Positions 20,671 to 31,819 of a DNA stretch of 64,000 nt are shown here, piece after piece (the first letter of the stretch is position 1; every line of letters begins with the position of its first letter). A program made the position numbers and the translations under genes. Below the pieces are notes generated by a model, which saw only the letters and a list, made by a program, of their open reading frames with translations, ran no database searches and had not been told where the DNA came from. The stretch covers positions 104,439,760-104,503,759 of the forward strand of contig NC_080041.1 in the NCBI RefSeq assembly GCF_012489685.1, read 5' to 3'. This stretch comes from Lotus japonicus. Its lineage: Eukaryota; Streptophyta; Magnoliopsida; Fabales; Fabaceae.

Positions 20671-21230
20671 TTTTGAAAACGGTGCGCCAGCGGTGGCTCT
20701 TATGACCGAAGTCGGTTTAGTTTAATATAGTTGTAATTAAATAAAAAGGAATATGTAAGCTCAAATTCTATAATTAATATATTTAGTTTATTTTTTAAAA
20801 AAATCCAACAAAACTTCAGTAATATAAAGAGTATGTTTAGAAATAATAATTGATTTTACATGGTTAAAATCAATTCTAACTAGTTAAAATGATGTTTAGG
20901 TGTATAAATAAAGCAGAATTTATTTTGCATCCACTAATTTACTATTATATTAAATAGTTACTTCTATGTTAAACATAATCAACTCTGAGATACTAAAACT
21001 GAATTTTATAACATACTTTACAAAATTCACTTTTTTTATTGAAGTATTCAAATATAAATCACCATTTTAAGCTCACGTTAATAGAATCAATTTTGTTCTG
21101 ATTCAATTCTATTAACACCGATTCAAATGCATACCAAACTTAAGTGAGATATTTTACATACATCAAAATCATATTAAAGCCTGTTATTTTATCACTTCCT
21201 CGCCCCTGTTTTTTTTATAAGTCATGAAAT

Positions 21231-21310
21231 ATATTGAAAAGAAGTATAATTTTCGATAACCTCCAACTTGATGCTAGTGCTCTCTAAAGAAGTAATATTG
21301 AAAAGAAGTA
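21231..21310 (+). repeat. Templated insertion flanked by 16-bp direct repeats
   Basis: ATATTGAAAAGAAGTA occurs at 21231-21246 and 21295-21310. The 48 bases between contain an exact copy of the 29 bases at 20642-20670. This resembles filler DNA from break repair. Confidence 0.75.
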
Positions 21311-22149
21311 GAAGGGGTGAGAATATAAAAAGTGTGTTTGGCTAAGTTAGGGTTTACATAAATAAGTCCAATTTATTTAAAAAATTAAAGGTCTGAGTAT
21401 AACTTGTTACTTGACATAGACTTTTTTTCAACTATGATCACTTGACTTTCCTAAAAGCTTAACTTGTGTCTAGTAGCCTATTTAAAAATTTGTTTTCTAA
21501 TAAGATTTTTAGGTCTTTACATCTACCAACAAACTTAATTGTAAAAAGACTCCAAATGTATTATAGAGTAAAGTTATACTAAATCTTTCTATAACCTAAG
21601 GGATGAAAATAAACCAGATTTTGTTGAATTTTTTTGGAAGTCCCATTTAAAATCATAACTTAAAGTAAGACATTTAAATATGTCATAAATAGTCTATATC
21701 CTTAAATTATTGAACAAAATAAGATACACACATCCCCATTAATGTTTGTTACAATGACACTCCACGTGATTTTTGTCTAAAATATGCACCTAAAATCACT
21801 CCACCCCTTTTAACTTTTGAGACAAATATCAGAATCTGTCATATAAATTGGATATAGAGACAAAATTAGTGACATATTTCATAAAATAATGTTTTCTATC
21901 ACAAAAATTGTCACTAATTTAAATCATCTATTTCAGCGACGAATTATATTTCCATCTCTATACTCCGTCAATAATTTAAAATACGTGTCAAACTTTGCAT
22001 GTGTTAGTGACATATTTTGAAGATAAAAAAATTCGTCGCTAAAATAAATGATTTTTTTTGTGTGAGATATGGTTTTTTTGGTAAGCAAAATTGTATTGAG
22101 GAGGTACTAGGGGTACCTCAACCCAATGTAAGTACAAGGAAAAGGTCCA

Positions 22150-22277
22150 AAGGACAATTTATTTTTTCCTTCTTATGTAACTTGTGGTGTAATCTTTGTA
22201 GCTATCTATAACTCTCCTTGTATTGGGTTGAAGTACCCCTTGTACTTCTCTTCAATATATTTTTTGGCTTATCAAAA
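22150..22277 (+). mobile_element. LINE 3' tail, plus strand
   Basis: The segment includes TTGTATTGGGTTGAAGTACC and ends TTTTTTGGCTTATC plus a long A-run (to 22277). It is clearly related to the tail at 16920-16975 (GGGGCACCCCTTGTGCTCC). A partial reverse complement of the same motif lies just upstream (22100-22135). Confidence 0.6.
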
Positions 22278-22299
22278 AAAAAAAAACAATGACAAAAAG

Positions 22300-22541
22300 A
22301 AAAAGAAACATACATCAAAAACAAAGCTTACAACCTTTTCCTAGCTATGCCACTACATACCCCAAAAATTTGTGTGAGATAGGTATCCTCGTTTGGAGGC
22401 AATCATATTCAAGTCAGGAACATCCACATTATGGTGATGCTAACTCTCCCATCGGAGATTTTTTCCATCCGCAGGACTCGAACCCGAGACCTTGCTTAAG
22501 GAGAATCAAACATGTAACACTTGAACCAACCACCCGTTGAT
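22300..22541 (-). mobile_element. tRNA-derived SINE, minus strand
   Basis: On the minus strand an A-box-like TGGTTGGTTCAAGTG (22518-22532) is followed about 35 bases later by a perfect B box, GGTTCGAGTCC (22474-22484 on the plus strand as its complement). This is the pol III internal promoter. There is no cloverleaf, so it is a SINE and not a tRNA gene. The 3' end near 22300 is estimated. Confidence 0.6.
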
Positions 22542-24210
22542 CTAAAATAAAGGTTATAAGTTTTTTTTACTGGAAAAATAAAGGATATAAGTTGGTGATG
22601 AATTTTGCAACCAAAACCATCCTTTATAAATTTTGTCACTAGATTTGTCACTATTAATCATATCCAAGTAGTTTGTGACCGATTTTGATATCACTTGCAA
22701 AATATAAAATGAGTGGGGTGAGTGTATAGTTTAGATAAAAACGGAAAAAAGTATCATTTTCTATTTTACTCTAAATCATTATATAAGTCCAGTTATTTTA
22801 ATATATATTTAAAAATGTATGTAAGTATATAATATAAAGAAATTCTCATAAAATTCTAACATAACAATTTTTATAAAATATATTAATACGAATGATATAT
22901 TTATTTAAATAGATGGTTAGGTTTATAAGACTTTTTGGTTGGCTTCAGTCTAATTTTTTTTAATAAAATAGACTTTTACAAAAATCTAGGTCTTGTGTAT
23001 TCATTTATGAATTTAGTCTAATCAGACTTGAGCATGTTGTAGACTATTGTCATAGGCCCTACAAACAACCTGACTTATATCCCACTCCTATTTACATCTT
23101 ACATCTTTCCTGGTTTATAAAAAATAAAAACCATCTTACATCTTTCCTTGCCACTTCTTTCCTCCTACCCAAAACAAAAACAGTAATTTATGTGTGATTG
23201 AATTAAAAGAGGCTGTTGTTTCAGGGCTATATATCAAAATGTAGTTCAATTTTCAAAGAAATGAAAATTTGTTTGCCTTTTAAGAACATAGGCACATGCT
23301 TCCCACCAAAACCGTGTGTAGAAGAACTACACGAGCACTATTTAACAACCCAAGAAAAGATTCCCCTTAATTAGAGTAGAATTTTATTTATCATTTCACT
23401 AATTAAGTAATTAGAGTGTGCGAGTGTGTTGTACGTGTCAAGGGGCTAGCTTGACTGAAAATGTCTTTTTGAAATATCAATTGACTTAGAACTCAGGCAA
23501 CATATATTCCACAATTTTTTGTTTCTTATACTCCTATACAATTATTGAATATGCACAACAATAACATATTTTTCACTGTGCATATATAGTTTACACTTTA
23601 CATAGTTCTTAAAGTAGATTATGTCGGTTCAAAATGATTGTTGAACGTGTTTATTTAAATTTGTGATTTTACATTTGATATTTCCTATTGAGTTTCTTCT
23701 TGGAGAATGCTTTTGTTTAGTTTTTTTTTTTTGCTGTTTGTGTTGTTTAATTTTTCAATCTATAAAAAAATTAATAACAAGAGAGGATAGATACGTCAAA
23801 ATAAAAAAAATAAGAGAGGACATATGGACTACACATTAATTCATTAAAATAACTGTTATTTTATATACGTCGGGGTTAGATGTGTTTTTACTTTTTAGTT
23901 CCAATAAAATTATAAATTACAGTTGATTTCTAATTTTAATCTTAAAAAATGAAAATAAATAAGAACTGCTTTTTAATAACAGTTTTTAAAAACTGGTTAT
24001 CCCAAACAAGTTTGTTTTTCTGTTTTTAAAAACATAAAAAAATTACAACAGTTGCATATAAACAGACTCCTAATCAGATTTATTTCACTTATTTAAATTT
24101 TGATGAATGTCTTTGCTTCAGGTTGAGTTAAGTATGTGCTTGTTTTGTGGTTTCTCACTTTCGAAAAAACATTCAACATCTAAGCAAGAAATTTAGAATT
24201 TAACGGTAAT
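22542..24210. other. AT-rich intergenic, no gene
   Basis: No ORF, RNA gene or well-bounded repeat was recognised. Confidence 0.4.
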
Positions 24211-24377
24211 ACACGGTCAGTGTAAACATTTTTTACACATACATCTAATGATAGGTTGTCAAATCAGAAAATAAGTTTTTAATTTAATTAGAATAAAAAA
24301 AGATCATAAATGTATTTGAATACGTGGCTTTCAGCTATTGAATATCTGTGTAAAAATATTTTACACTAACAGTGCAC
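24211..24377. mobile_element. Small MITE with CAC(G/T)GT(C/T)AGTGTAAA-type termini
   Basis: The left end (CACGGTCAGTGTAAACATT then TTTTACACA) and the complement of the right end (GCACTGTTAGTGTAAAATAT then TTTTACACA) are diverged inverted repeats around a 110-bp centre. It resembles short MITEs common in legume genomes. No clean target duplication. Confidence 0.5.
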
Positions 24378-24914
24378 AACCATTAAACTCAGAAATTTAA
24401 TTATCCGTTGAGAAAATTGACGTCTTACATTCCAAAACATTTTTTTTTGAATACCGATACGCAATTTCATTGAATAGTAGAATAAGCTTCTACCAAAATA
24501 GAACTTAATATTACATATTAGGTCACAATGTTGAATTTCTTCTCATTAGGTTTTGTTAGATAAAACGTAGGGTGCACTCAGTTAAAAAATCTTAATTCAT
24601 AAGTTTTTATAAACGCTTATTACAATAAACTTAAAATAATTTATAGATAAGTACAAGTAGTTATTCATAAGTAAATTGAAAAAACCTGTTAAAAAAATTG
24701 AAAAAAACTATGAAAAAAAACTAAAAAAGAGATAGGCATGTCATATTATATGTGCCTTTTGCTTTAATACACACTACATATATTACAATTGTTTTATCTC
24801 AAAATAAGTGATGGTACCGCTTGAAACAGGGGCTGAATTGCTGCCCACTTCTCAGGTCCACCAGGCTCTTCAAGCGGCCCTTTTTTCAACTGCCAAGCCC
24901 ATATTGAAAGTATT
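24378..24914. other. Intergenic, no gene
   Basis: AT-rich. A possible minus-strand LINE tail (T-run at about 24442-24450) was noticed. The frame at 24817-24905 (ETGAELLPTSQ..) is open but too short to assign. Confidence 0.35.
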
Positions 24915-25880
24915 TTGGTGATGGGATCCATCAAATCTGCAGAACTTTTTACCATCACCATTCATTGCCGCCGAGAAATCACGGAAATTCACCACCACCA
25001 TTCATCGTCTTCAGCGATTTGCATCACGAGAGCAACAAACTCCGTGCCGAGTCACCGCCGACTCATCACGGAGAGCAACAAACTCCGTGCTTCTTTTACA
25101 GGGCGCCATTGGGCCTGTTTCTTGAACCCTACTACGAAGTCAATGTCTCGCAAGTTTCCCACGGTTATTTTTATGAAGGGTGGCAGTGGATTTGGCTATA
25201 AGTATGTGAGTGATACTTACAAGGTGGTGTTAGTCCCACGGAGGATAACCACCTTCACAAGCGAGTTGAAGGTGAAGGTTTTTAGCACGAGTGACACTAA
25301 CTCAAGATACCTTAAATTTCTCGCTCCCTTTCTTATAGATCAAGTTGGAGTTAATATGATGGGACTTTGAACTGGTTAGTAATAAGCCGTATATGGGGGT
25401 GTGACAATGATAAGTATGATTTTTTCATTTGATTTGAATAAGAAGGAGCATGTGGAATTATGCATGCCTCGTACGTCTATAATAAGGAGGACCATATTTG
25501 GGGGTTCTAGGTGAGTGTCTATGTTTTTCTCACACTATCAAGGAAATCTATAATTTCGTTACCGATGAAGGAGTTTGGTGTTGAAGAGTCTTGAACTAAA
25601 TTGGTCAACATTAGTTATAGACATGTTGAAGCTCCTAACTTGTTCTTCTCACTTTTTACTATATGCATGTTTGACAATGGTGATGTCCTAACGATGGCGC
25701 AAGATTCCTCTATAACTATAACTATAACCAGAGAGATTTTTTTTTTAATTTGTTAAATGGTGCTAAAGAAAGGCTATAACCAGAGAGATAATAGATAGAT
25801 TGGATTTTCTTGAAATTTGTAACACCATAAATCGATTTCAGACCATGATTTACTCGGAAAGTTTGATTGCACCATTTTGA
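24915..25880 (+). pseudogene. Decayed F-box (FBA-type) gene, paralogue of the gene at 28083
   Basis: Read across several frames, the plus strand reproduces the C-terminal FBA domain of the intact F-box gene at 28083-29180: FLNPTTKSMSRK.P, GFGYKYVSDTYKVVLVP, KVKVFSTSDTN, IFSFDLNKKEHVE, MKEFGVEES, CMFDNGDVL and a terminal YSESLIAPF stop at 25880. Frameshifts and stops lie between these blocks. The F-box itself is not recognisable; the 5' part (24950-25090) is rearranged and carries a direct repeat of GAGAGCAACAAACTCCGTGC. The copy gained a 37-bp insertion at 25737-25773. It cannot encode a functional adaptor. Confidence 0.8.
25722..25788. repeat. Tiny insertion with 15-bp target duplication in the F-box pseudogene
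   Basis: CTATAACCAGAGAGA flanks (25722-25736, 25774-25788) a 37-bp insert that begins with a run of ten T. A 15-bp duplication plus T-run is what an extremely truncated minus-strand retroposed sequence would leave. Confidence 0.6.
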
Positions 25881-26299
25881 AATTAAGTATGTAAAAAAAC
25901 CTTAATTGTTGAAATTATAAGTATCTTATTTGATGCAATTTTTTATACCTTGCTGAAATTAAGTATCCTGACTCCGATATGATGTTCATTTTTTAGCATA
26001 TTCTGCTTTCATTTGATATTTTATGTTAATTTTGTATTTAACCATCAATTTATTCAAAATCATGAGAGTACGAACAAACTTACGCAAGAAAGTAACGAAT
26101 AAGCAAATTAACCAATCAAAACTCTCATTCTAAAATTCAAAAATCCACTTAGAAATCATGGGGTGGGTAAATTGAAGGAAAGTATGCATTCTTATGTTTC
26201 GTTGTGGAACAATTCGTAATCTAAAGCATTTTCCAAAAGCATAGGTAAGGTTTCGGGAGAGACCATATGCTCATTTATTATGTGATCTTAGAATCTTTG

Positions 26300-27078
26300 A
26301 GAGAATTAATTTTATAGGCTGTCCATGGTCTTTGGGTTTATAGGCTTTTTTTTGTTCTCGGTTGCTTTGCGCTATGGGTGTAATCGGACCGGATTGGTTC
26401 GGATTTATGGTGTTTAAATGTCCGAACCAATCAACCATGTTCGGTTTGGATTGGTTCGGATTTCTAATGTTTGCTTCTAAACCCGAACCAAACCAACTCG
26501 ATCTCAATTGGATTGGTTCGGATCGGATTGTCGGATTGAGAATAAAAAAATATTATTTAGAAATTTGCACGAAATTTATCATAAAAAATGTGAAAAATTA
26601 TAAAAATATAGAAGAATCTAACATTTTCAAAGAATAAAACATTCGATAATGACATAATCCATATAATCCAAGTAAAACCAATATTTCCAATGCAAATATA
26701 AATATGCAATGTAATGGGCTGAAGTGTTTGGGCTAAATGTATATAACAATTCTCAATTCATTGGATTGGTTCGGATTGATCGGTTTTTCAATCCTCAAAT
26801 CCGATACCCGAACCGATGGTAATCAGATGCAGTAAAAAAAATCTGAACTGAACCGATGATCCAATCCGACCCACCATAAAGTGTTCAGATCGGATCGGTT
26901 TGATCGGATTCACGGATCGGGTAGTATCCGCTTACACCCCTACTTTGCGCCGGCTTAGTTGGTGCTTTGGGCGGGTTGAGTTGCTGCCGGCTTTACTATT
27001 TTTGATTTTTTTTAGAAGAGTTATAAATCCTTGACATTTCCTCATCAATCAATTTACTTTTTGCTTTCGAAAAAAAAA
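26300..27078 (+). mobile_element. LINE 3' end interrupted by a MITE
   Basis: Plus-strand 3' UTR-like sequence (..TTTGGGTTTATAGGC..) stops at 26372, resumes at 26943 (..GGTGCTTTGGGCGGGTTGAG..) and ends ATCAATCAATTTAC, CTTTCG and an A-run at 27070-27077. The two halves rejoin smoothly when the MITE and one copy of its target duplication are removed. No coding sequence remains. Confidence 0.5.
26373..26942. mobile_element. hAT-type MITE with GGATTGGTTCGG repeats
   Basis: The 570-bp element is flanked by perfect 8-bp duplications CTTTGCGC (26365-26372, 26943-26950). Its ends are inverted TATGGGTGTAATCGGA and TAGGGGTGTAAGCGGA. Subterminal parts are repeats of GGTTCGGAT and the complement; the centre is AT-rich. 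It has no transposase. Related in architecture to the element at 13706, but with different tips and repeat unit. Confidence 0.85.
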
Positions 27079-28082
27079 CCTAATTTTATAATTATCAGTT
27101 GTGTGATACCCTAGTACAAGTTAAAAAAATATATGCGGTTGTGTTTATGCATTATCTCTCACTTTATACATATTTTCGAAGTGAAAGTTGTTCTTGTATT
27201 TCCTCATTCATATGATAATTGAGGTGGTAATAGTTGATTAAAAAAAGAGGTGGTGATAGTTGATAAAAAATTAAGGGTGCAATTGATCCTTACGAGAGAC
27301 ATGGAAAATCAAGGTGCAATTTAGTTTTTAACGGTCTACGCAAGAAATTAAATTAAAATGAGGATTAGAATATGAAAATAAATATAAGGATTATCAAAAT
27401 CTTATGATAAAAATTAATGTTTCATATCTTCTTTAAAAAATTGATTCATATCAATAATTTAATTTGCAACCAAACGAATTTTCTACTTTTTTTTCTTTCT
27501 AAAACATGTTTTCGGAATAAATTTATCAAATAAGTTTTATTGTTTTTTTATTTTCAAAACTGTTTTTAAAATCATGTTAACAAACACGCTTTTTTCTTCT
27601 ATTGTTCTTAAAAGTAGTTCTTAAAAATTATTTTAAAAAACTGTTTTGAAAACAAAAAATTGAGAACACAATTAAACACTTGTATTTTAAATTAAACTTA
27701 TTTCTATTACTATTACTATTATTATTTTTGAAAGGGATTTCCATTATTATTGAAACAGATACTATCATTAATTACTTTCAAGATTTGCTCATTGAATACT
27801 GAGAATTGAGGAGGTTCATTATATATATGAATTCAAATTTACTTAAGAAAATAAAATAAAATAAACACATATCAAGTTCAAAAAATCATAGATAAATAAA
27901 ATTTCGGAGAAATAATGAGATATGATATAAAATATTTGGGCAGTGGTTAATTATACAAGGTTAAATTACTCTCTCTGGTGCACGTTACTTGAAGCACCTA
28001 TGCCGACGTCTGTGTGCTGAGTGGAGGAGATTAATCACATAAATCCACCATCACTACCATTCATCACTGCTCCACCTACAAC
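27079..28082. other. AT-rich 5' flank of the F-box gene
   Basis: No gene. The 100 bases before 28083 are C/A-rich (CACCATCACTACCATTCATC) like a plant 5' UTR; a clear TATA box was not identified. Confidence 0.4.
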
Positions 28083-29180
28083 ATGCCTCCAAAGCTGCAT
28101 AACAATGAGACACCATCAATTCCTGACGAACTTGTCACGGAGATCCTCTCATACCTCCCGTTGGAATCCCTAATACGTTTCATGTTGGTGTGCAAGACAT
28201 GGAATTCTCTCATCTATGACAACCTCTCATACCTTCGTCGACGTGCCAACCCGCGTGTGCTCTCCGTGTCAAATGTAGCGCCATTCAATGTTTCATCTTT
28301 GCCCGTCAAATCCTTGCTCAAAACCCCTCATTCAGAAGACGAATCACATTTGATATGCACATTAGAAAATAGATATGATGTCATAGGTTCCTGCAATGGG
28401 TTGATCTGCTTGCTTGGAACTCATCTTTACTTTATTGGAATAAAGTGGGTCCTTTTCTTGAACCCTACCACAAGGTCAATGTCTCACAAGACTCCTGAGG
28501 TGGAAATTGATTGTGTGGGCCATTATGGATTCGGCTATGATCATGTGACTGACACCTACAAGGTAGTGTTACTCCCACAAAAGTTGAAGATCAAGGTTTT
28601 TAGCATGGGTGAAACTAATTGGAAAGTCACCAGATTTTCTGTACCCTATACTATTATTAATGGTAGAGTTGGAGTTCACATTAACGGGACTCTTAATTGG
28701 TTAGTCTCTAGAAATAATCAGAAATTCGCAATCATGATTTTTTCATTTGATTTGAATAAAGAGGAGCACGTGACATTCTCGCTGCCTGATATTGATAGGC
28801 ATGCCGTGACCCGTTTACTTGGAGTTTTGGATGGGTTTCTATGTGTTTCTTACGTTAGTTGCTCCTCGGGCTATAATTTAAGTATTTGGAAAATGAAAGA
28901 GTTTGGAATTGATGACTCTTGGACTCAATTGCTCAACATTCGTTATGAAGATCTTCAATCTCATCCCGGGATGACGAATTATCAATGTGTCATGATGTAT
29001 TATCAAGGTCTTCGCAGTGATTTTCCTCTGTGCTTATTCGACAATGGTGATTTCGTGATGCTCAAGGAGCGGCTCCTCTGTAACCATAGAGACAATAGAG
29101 TGGAACTTCTCCAAATTCCTAAAAACATAAATGGATTCAATGCAGTGAGTTACTTTGAAAGCTTTATTTCAGCTTGTTAA
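28083..29180 (+). CDS. F-box protein with FBA-type (F-box/kelch-associated) C-terminus
   Basis: Intact single-exon gene of 365 codons. An F-box spans about residues 12-52 (IPDELVTEILSYLPLESLIRF, VCKTWNSLI), the surface that binds SKP1/ASK in SCF ubiquitin ligases. The rest follows the plant FBA/F-box-interaction pattern: GSCNGLICL (about 101-109), FLNPTTRSM (about 121-129), YGFGYDHVTDTYKVVLL, KVFSMGETNW, VHINGTLNWLV, I..FDLNKEE, and a WxMKEFG..DSWTQL block. The C-terminal part would select the substrate, which cannot be predicted. A decayed paralogue lies at 24915-25880, and an unrelated member of the family on the other strand at 31820-33094, so this is a small F-box cluster. Length is normal for the family. 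Confidence 0.9.
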   Translation: MPPKLHNNETPSIPDELVTEILSYLPLESLIRFMLVCKTWNSLIYDNLSYLRRRANPRVLSVSNVAPFNVSSLPVKSLLKTPHSEDESHLICTLENRYDVIGSCNGLICLLGTHLYFIGIKWVLFLNPTTRSMSHKTPEVEIDCVGHYGFGYDHVTDTYKVVLLPQKLKIKVFSMGETNWKVTRFSVPYTIINGRVGVHINGTLNWLVSRNNQKFAIMIFSFDLNKEEHVTFSLPDIDRHAVTRLLGVLDGFLCVSYVSCSSGYNLSIWKMKEFGIDDSWTQLLNIRYEDLQSHPGMTNYQCVMMYYQGLRSDFPLCLFDNGDFVMLKERLLCNHRDNRVELLQIPKNINGFNAVSYFESFISAC

Positions 29181-31180
29181 AATTATGTTCTAATTTGATT
29201 TTAATTTTTGTAGCATACAATGCTTGTGTTTTGACTTTTGATGTCCATTTTTTATTTTATCATCAACTTATTTTAGTATCATATATACGGTTTCATCCAG
29301 GGATTATCTGTCAATTTATGCATGTCTTTCGAAGTGAAAATTGTTCTTATGTTTCTTCGCGTTTAAATTTACAAACTTTGAACTCTCATTCATAATGCAA
29401 TTTTTTTCAAGAGAATTTAAAATTTTGGGTCGTGCCATGACATATGTAGGCATCTTCTTGCCTCCGCCACTGCTAAGCGGCAATGAACTGACTAATAATT
29501 TTTTTTCCATTCACAATAGTTGAGAATCGAACTCTTACCAGTTGTAATATTATTGTTGGTGCTGTCTGACTTTGGTCATATTAAAGTGTTTGTGTCTAAT
29601 TTTGAGGTGGAAACTTATCCAGATTGCTCCACAAATATATCTTGATTTGATAAATCCTGGTTACCTTTCTATAACCATAATAATGTTTTCAATCGGATTT
29701 AACAATGTTATACTCAGCTCTTACTCTTTGATTGTCACTATTCGTCCACTTAATTTCCCTACCAATGTTTATACGCTCCTTGTCCCTTACAATCTTTTAG
29801 AATAACTCTCTAATGTGTCCAATTTCATCCCAACTTTTAACCCCACAAGACCAAACCAGGGCTTATCATTGAACAGTGGGAACATAGGCTTCTGACTTCC
29901 AATTTCCTCATCATCTAATGACACAAGACTTCTCAGCTTCTCATATGGTAGCTACAAATATCAGAATGAGATGTTTCTCACTCTAATTTTGGACCATCTA
30001 CATTTTCATTTCCACATAAGGTGCACGTTTGGTGCTTAATGTGTCGTGCCACATAAGAACCTTTTACTTTCAGATCAGAAAGAGAATAGAAGACTAAAAC
30101 ATCCAACACTTAAAATTTAAAGATCAATTTGCCTTATATGACTAAAACGGCCGAACCACAACCTTTCAAATATCAATTAACAATTAAATAACGTTAAAAA
30201 ATATTAACTATTAAGTAAAATAAGTACAAATGGATCGTTGATTCAAATAGAACATGTTTGCTTCCACTTAAGTAAGGTATCGAATTCAAGTCTTATCAGT
30301 ACTCATTCATCTTTCAGTAGCTTGTGGTTAATTTTCTCATCTTTTTTGAGGTTCATAATATGTAAAATATTTAGAGTGAGTTTGAAAGTTTCAAATTTCA
30401 AGCAACTATACCAGAAATGCAAGCAATTTGACATGCAATGAAAATATCACATTCACCATAACAAGGCAGACACCATCCTCAGCATATATAGGATATACAA
30501 CCAAAACACAAAGTAGATACTCCAAATCAACCCAAACCACAAAATTGCAAGAGCTAGTCTTTATTTTCCTTAGAAAAATGCTTGAAAGTTTCAAATTTGG
30601 AGCAACTATACAAAAAATGCAAGAAAATTGACAAGCAAAGAAAATATCAAATTCATCATCATAAGCCACCATCTTCAACATATACAAAATAGACAAGCAT
30701 TTTTATTTATATAGGGAAAAAAACAAAAGTTAATTAATCATCAAATGTTCCACTGTCTTAAAAGATTTGTGAACATGCTAACAAAATAAGCATAAAGCTT
30801 GTTCAGAGAACATGTCACTAAGATCAAGCTATGAATAGTGAATACCAACCCCATAAATCTCATACACAAAATAAACATGTCACTTATGGGCCTTCGCAAA
30901 AATATGATGAAGCTATGACCAGATACGAAATTAATCCATATCTTAACTTGATTGGTTATGATATGGACAATTAAGATTGACAGTAGTATCACGATAACTT
31001 CAAGTCAAAATGAGTAACAACATAATATCTTAAAAAAGTCAGATGAGGTACCTAAACACATGACAAATAAGTAGACAATGATTCTGAAAATCATGTAAGC
31101 GACACTAAGAGAAACAAACTGCAATAAGTCAATAACATTATTAAGAGGAAAAAGGATAAACATGCTAAATAGCATGTACT
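29181..31180. other. Intergenic between two F-box genes
   Basis: No gene. Contains an imperfect duplication: about 110 bp from 30382 (TTGAAAGTTTCAAATTTCAA..) recur from 30592, a period of 210 bases. A GAATCGAACTC stretch near 29524 resembles a reversed pol III B box, too weak to call. Confidence 0.4.
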
Positions 31181-31185
31181 AAGTA

Positions 31186-31425
31186 CTAACTCCAGCTTGG
31201 ATTTCCTAAGCCATACTTTAAAATATAATAAAGTTCAGAAGCCTGCCTCGACTCCAACACGACTACGAAAACACTATTGAAACAAGATGATTTAACATTA
31301 TATAAATAACAATCTCTTCCAAATGCTAAGCTCTCTTCTCGCAATATCATCTTTTGAAGGAAAGCCAAAACATCAAGCATAGCTCTGTAGAGCGCTCCTG
31401 CACCCTTAAAGGCCTGCGGGAAAAA
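31186..31425 (-). other. Possible 3' UTR exon of the minus-strand F-box gene
   Basis: On the minus strand a good acceptor (TTTTTTCCCGCAG) ends at about 31416. The F-box gene's trailer, about 25 bases after its stop, contains a good donor (AG/GTATGTAATT at about 31798). A spliced 3' UTR intron of about 380 bases would join them. Inferred from splice consensus only. Confidence 0.35.
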
Positions 31426-31819
31426 ATGAGTTTATTTTAAATGTTACCATATTATCAATTCTGTAGGATCTTAGTTTGAGAACTGTTATTTCATCCCAGA
31501 CCTAAGTTGTTGTTCTTATATAATTTTCCACCAAAATTGCCTTTGATTCTCAACAAATGAGACATCAAATGTTTCCCTATCAATTAATAAATTTTGTCTA
31601 CCACCAAACCTCATATTTCCTTGCAATTTAAGGTTTCACACTTATTTATGGAGAAATATAATCAATTAAGAACAAGAGAGTACAAGATAGTTTAAGGAAT
31701 CATCTTCTTGTATCATGTGTTCTACATATGACTAATCATTTTTTGTTATGCACGTTAAATAATAATAAAATGGTGAAAAAGATTGAAGAATTACATACCC
31801 TAATCCTTATTGTCAGATA

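Larger units (their letters stand above)
19951..22140. other. Repeat-derived intergenic DNA, no gene
   Basis: Includes GC-richer patches around 19960-20105 (possible CACTA subterminal repeats), an AT-rich MITE-like block near 20820-21160, and repeated AGTGACATATTT / GACGAATT motifs at 21840-22060 that look like subterminal repeats of another DNA transposon. No boundaries could be fixed. Confidence 0.35.

Noticed and set aside
22430..22541. Possible tRNA gene on the minus strand (perfect B box)
   Set aside because: No acceptor stem or anticodon arm can be folded around the boxes; better explained as a SINE.
24817..24905. Possible Ty3/gypsy polyprotein C-terminal fragment (ETGAELLPTSQ..)
   Set aside because: Only about 30 residues, no chromodomain or integrase motif nearby; chance cannot be excluded.
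26271..26637. ORFs on both strands around 26.3-26.6 kb
   Set aside because: They lie inside the hAT MITE and LINE tail and reflect repeat composition.
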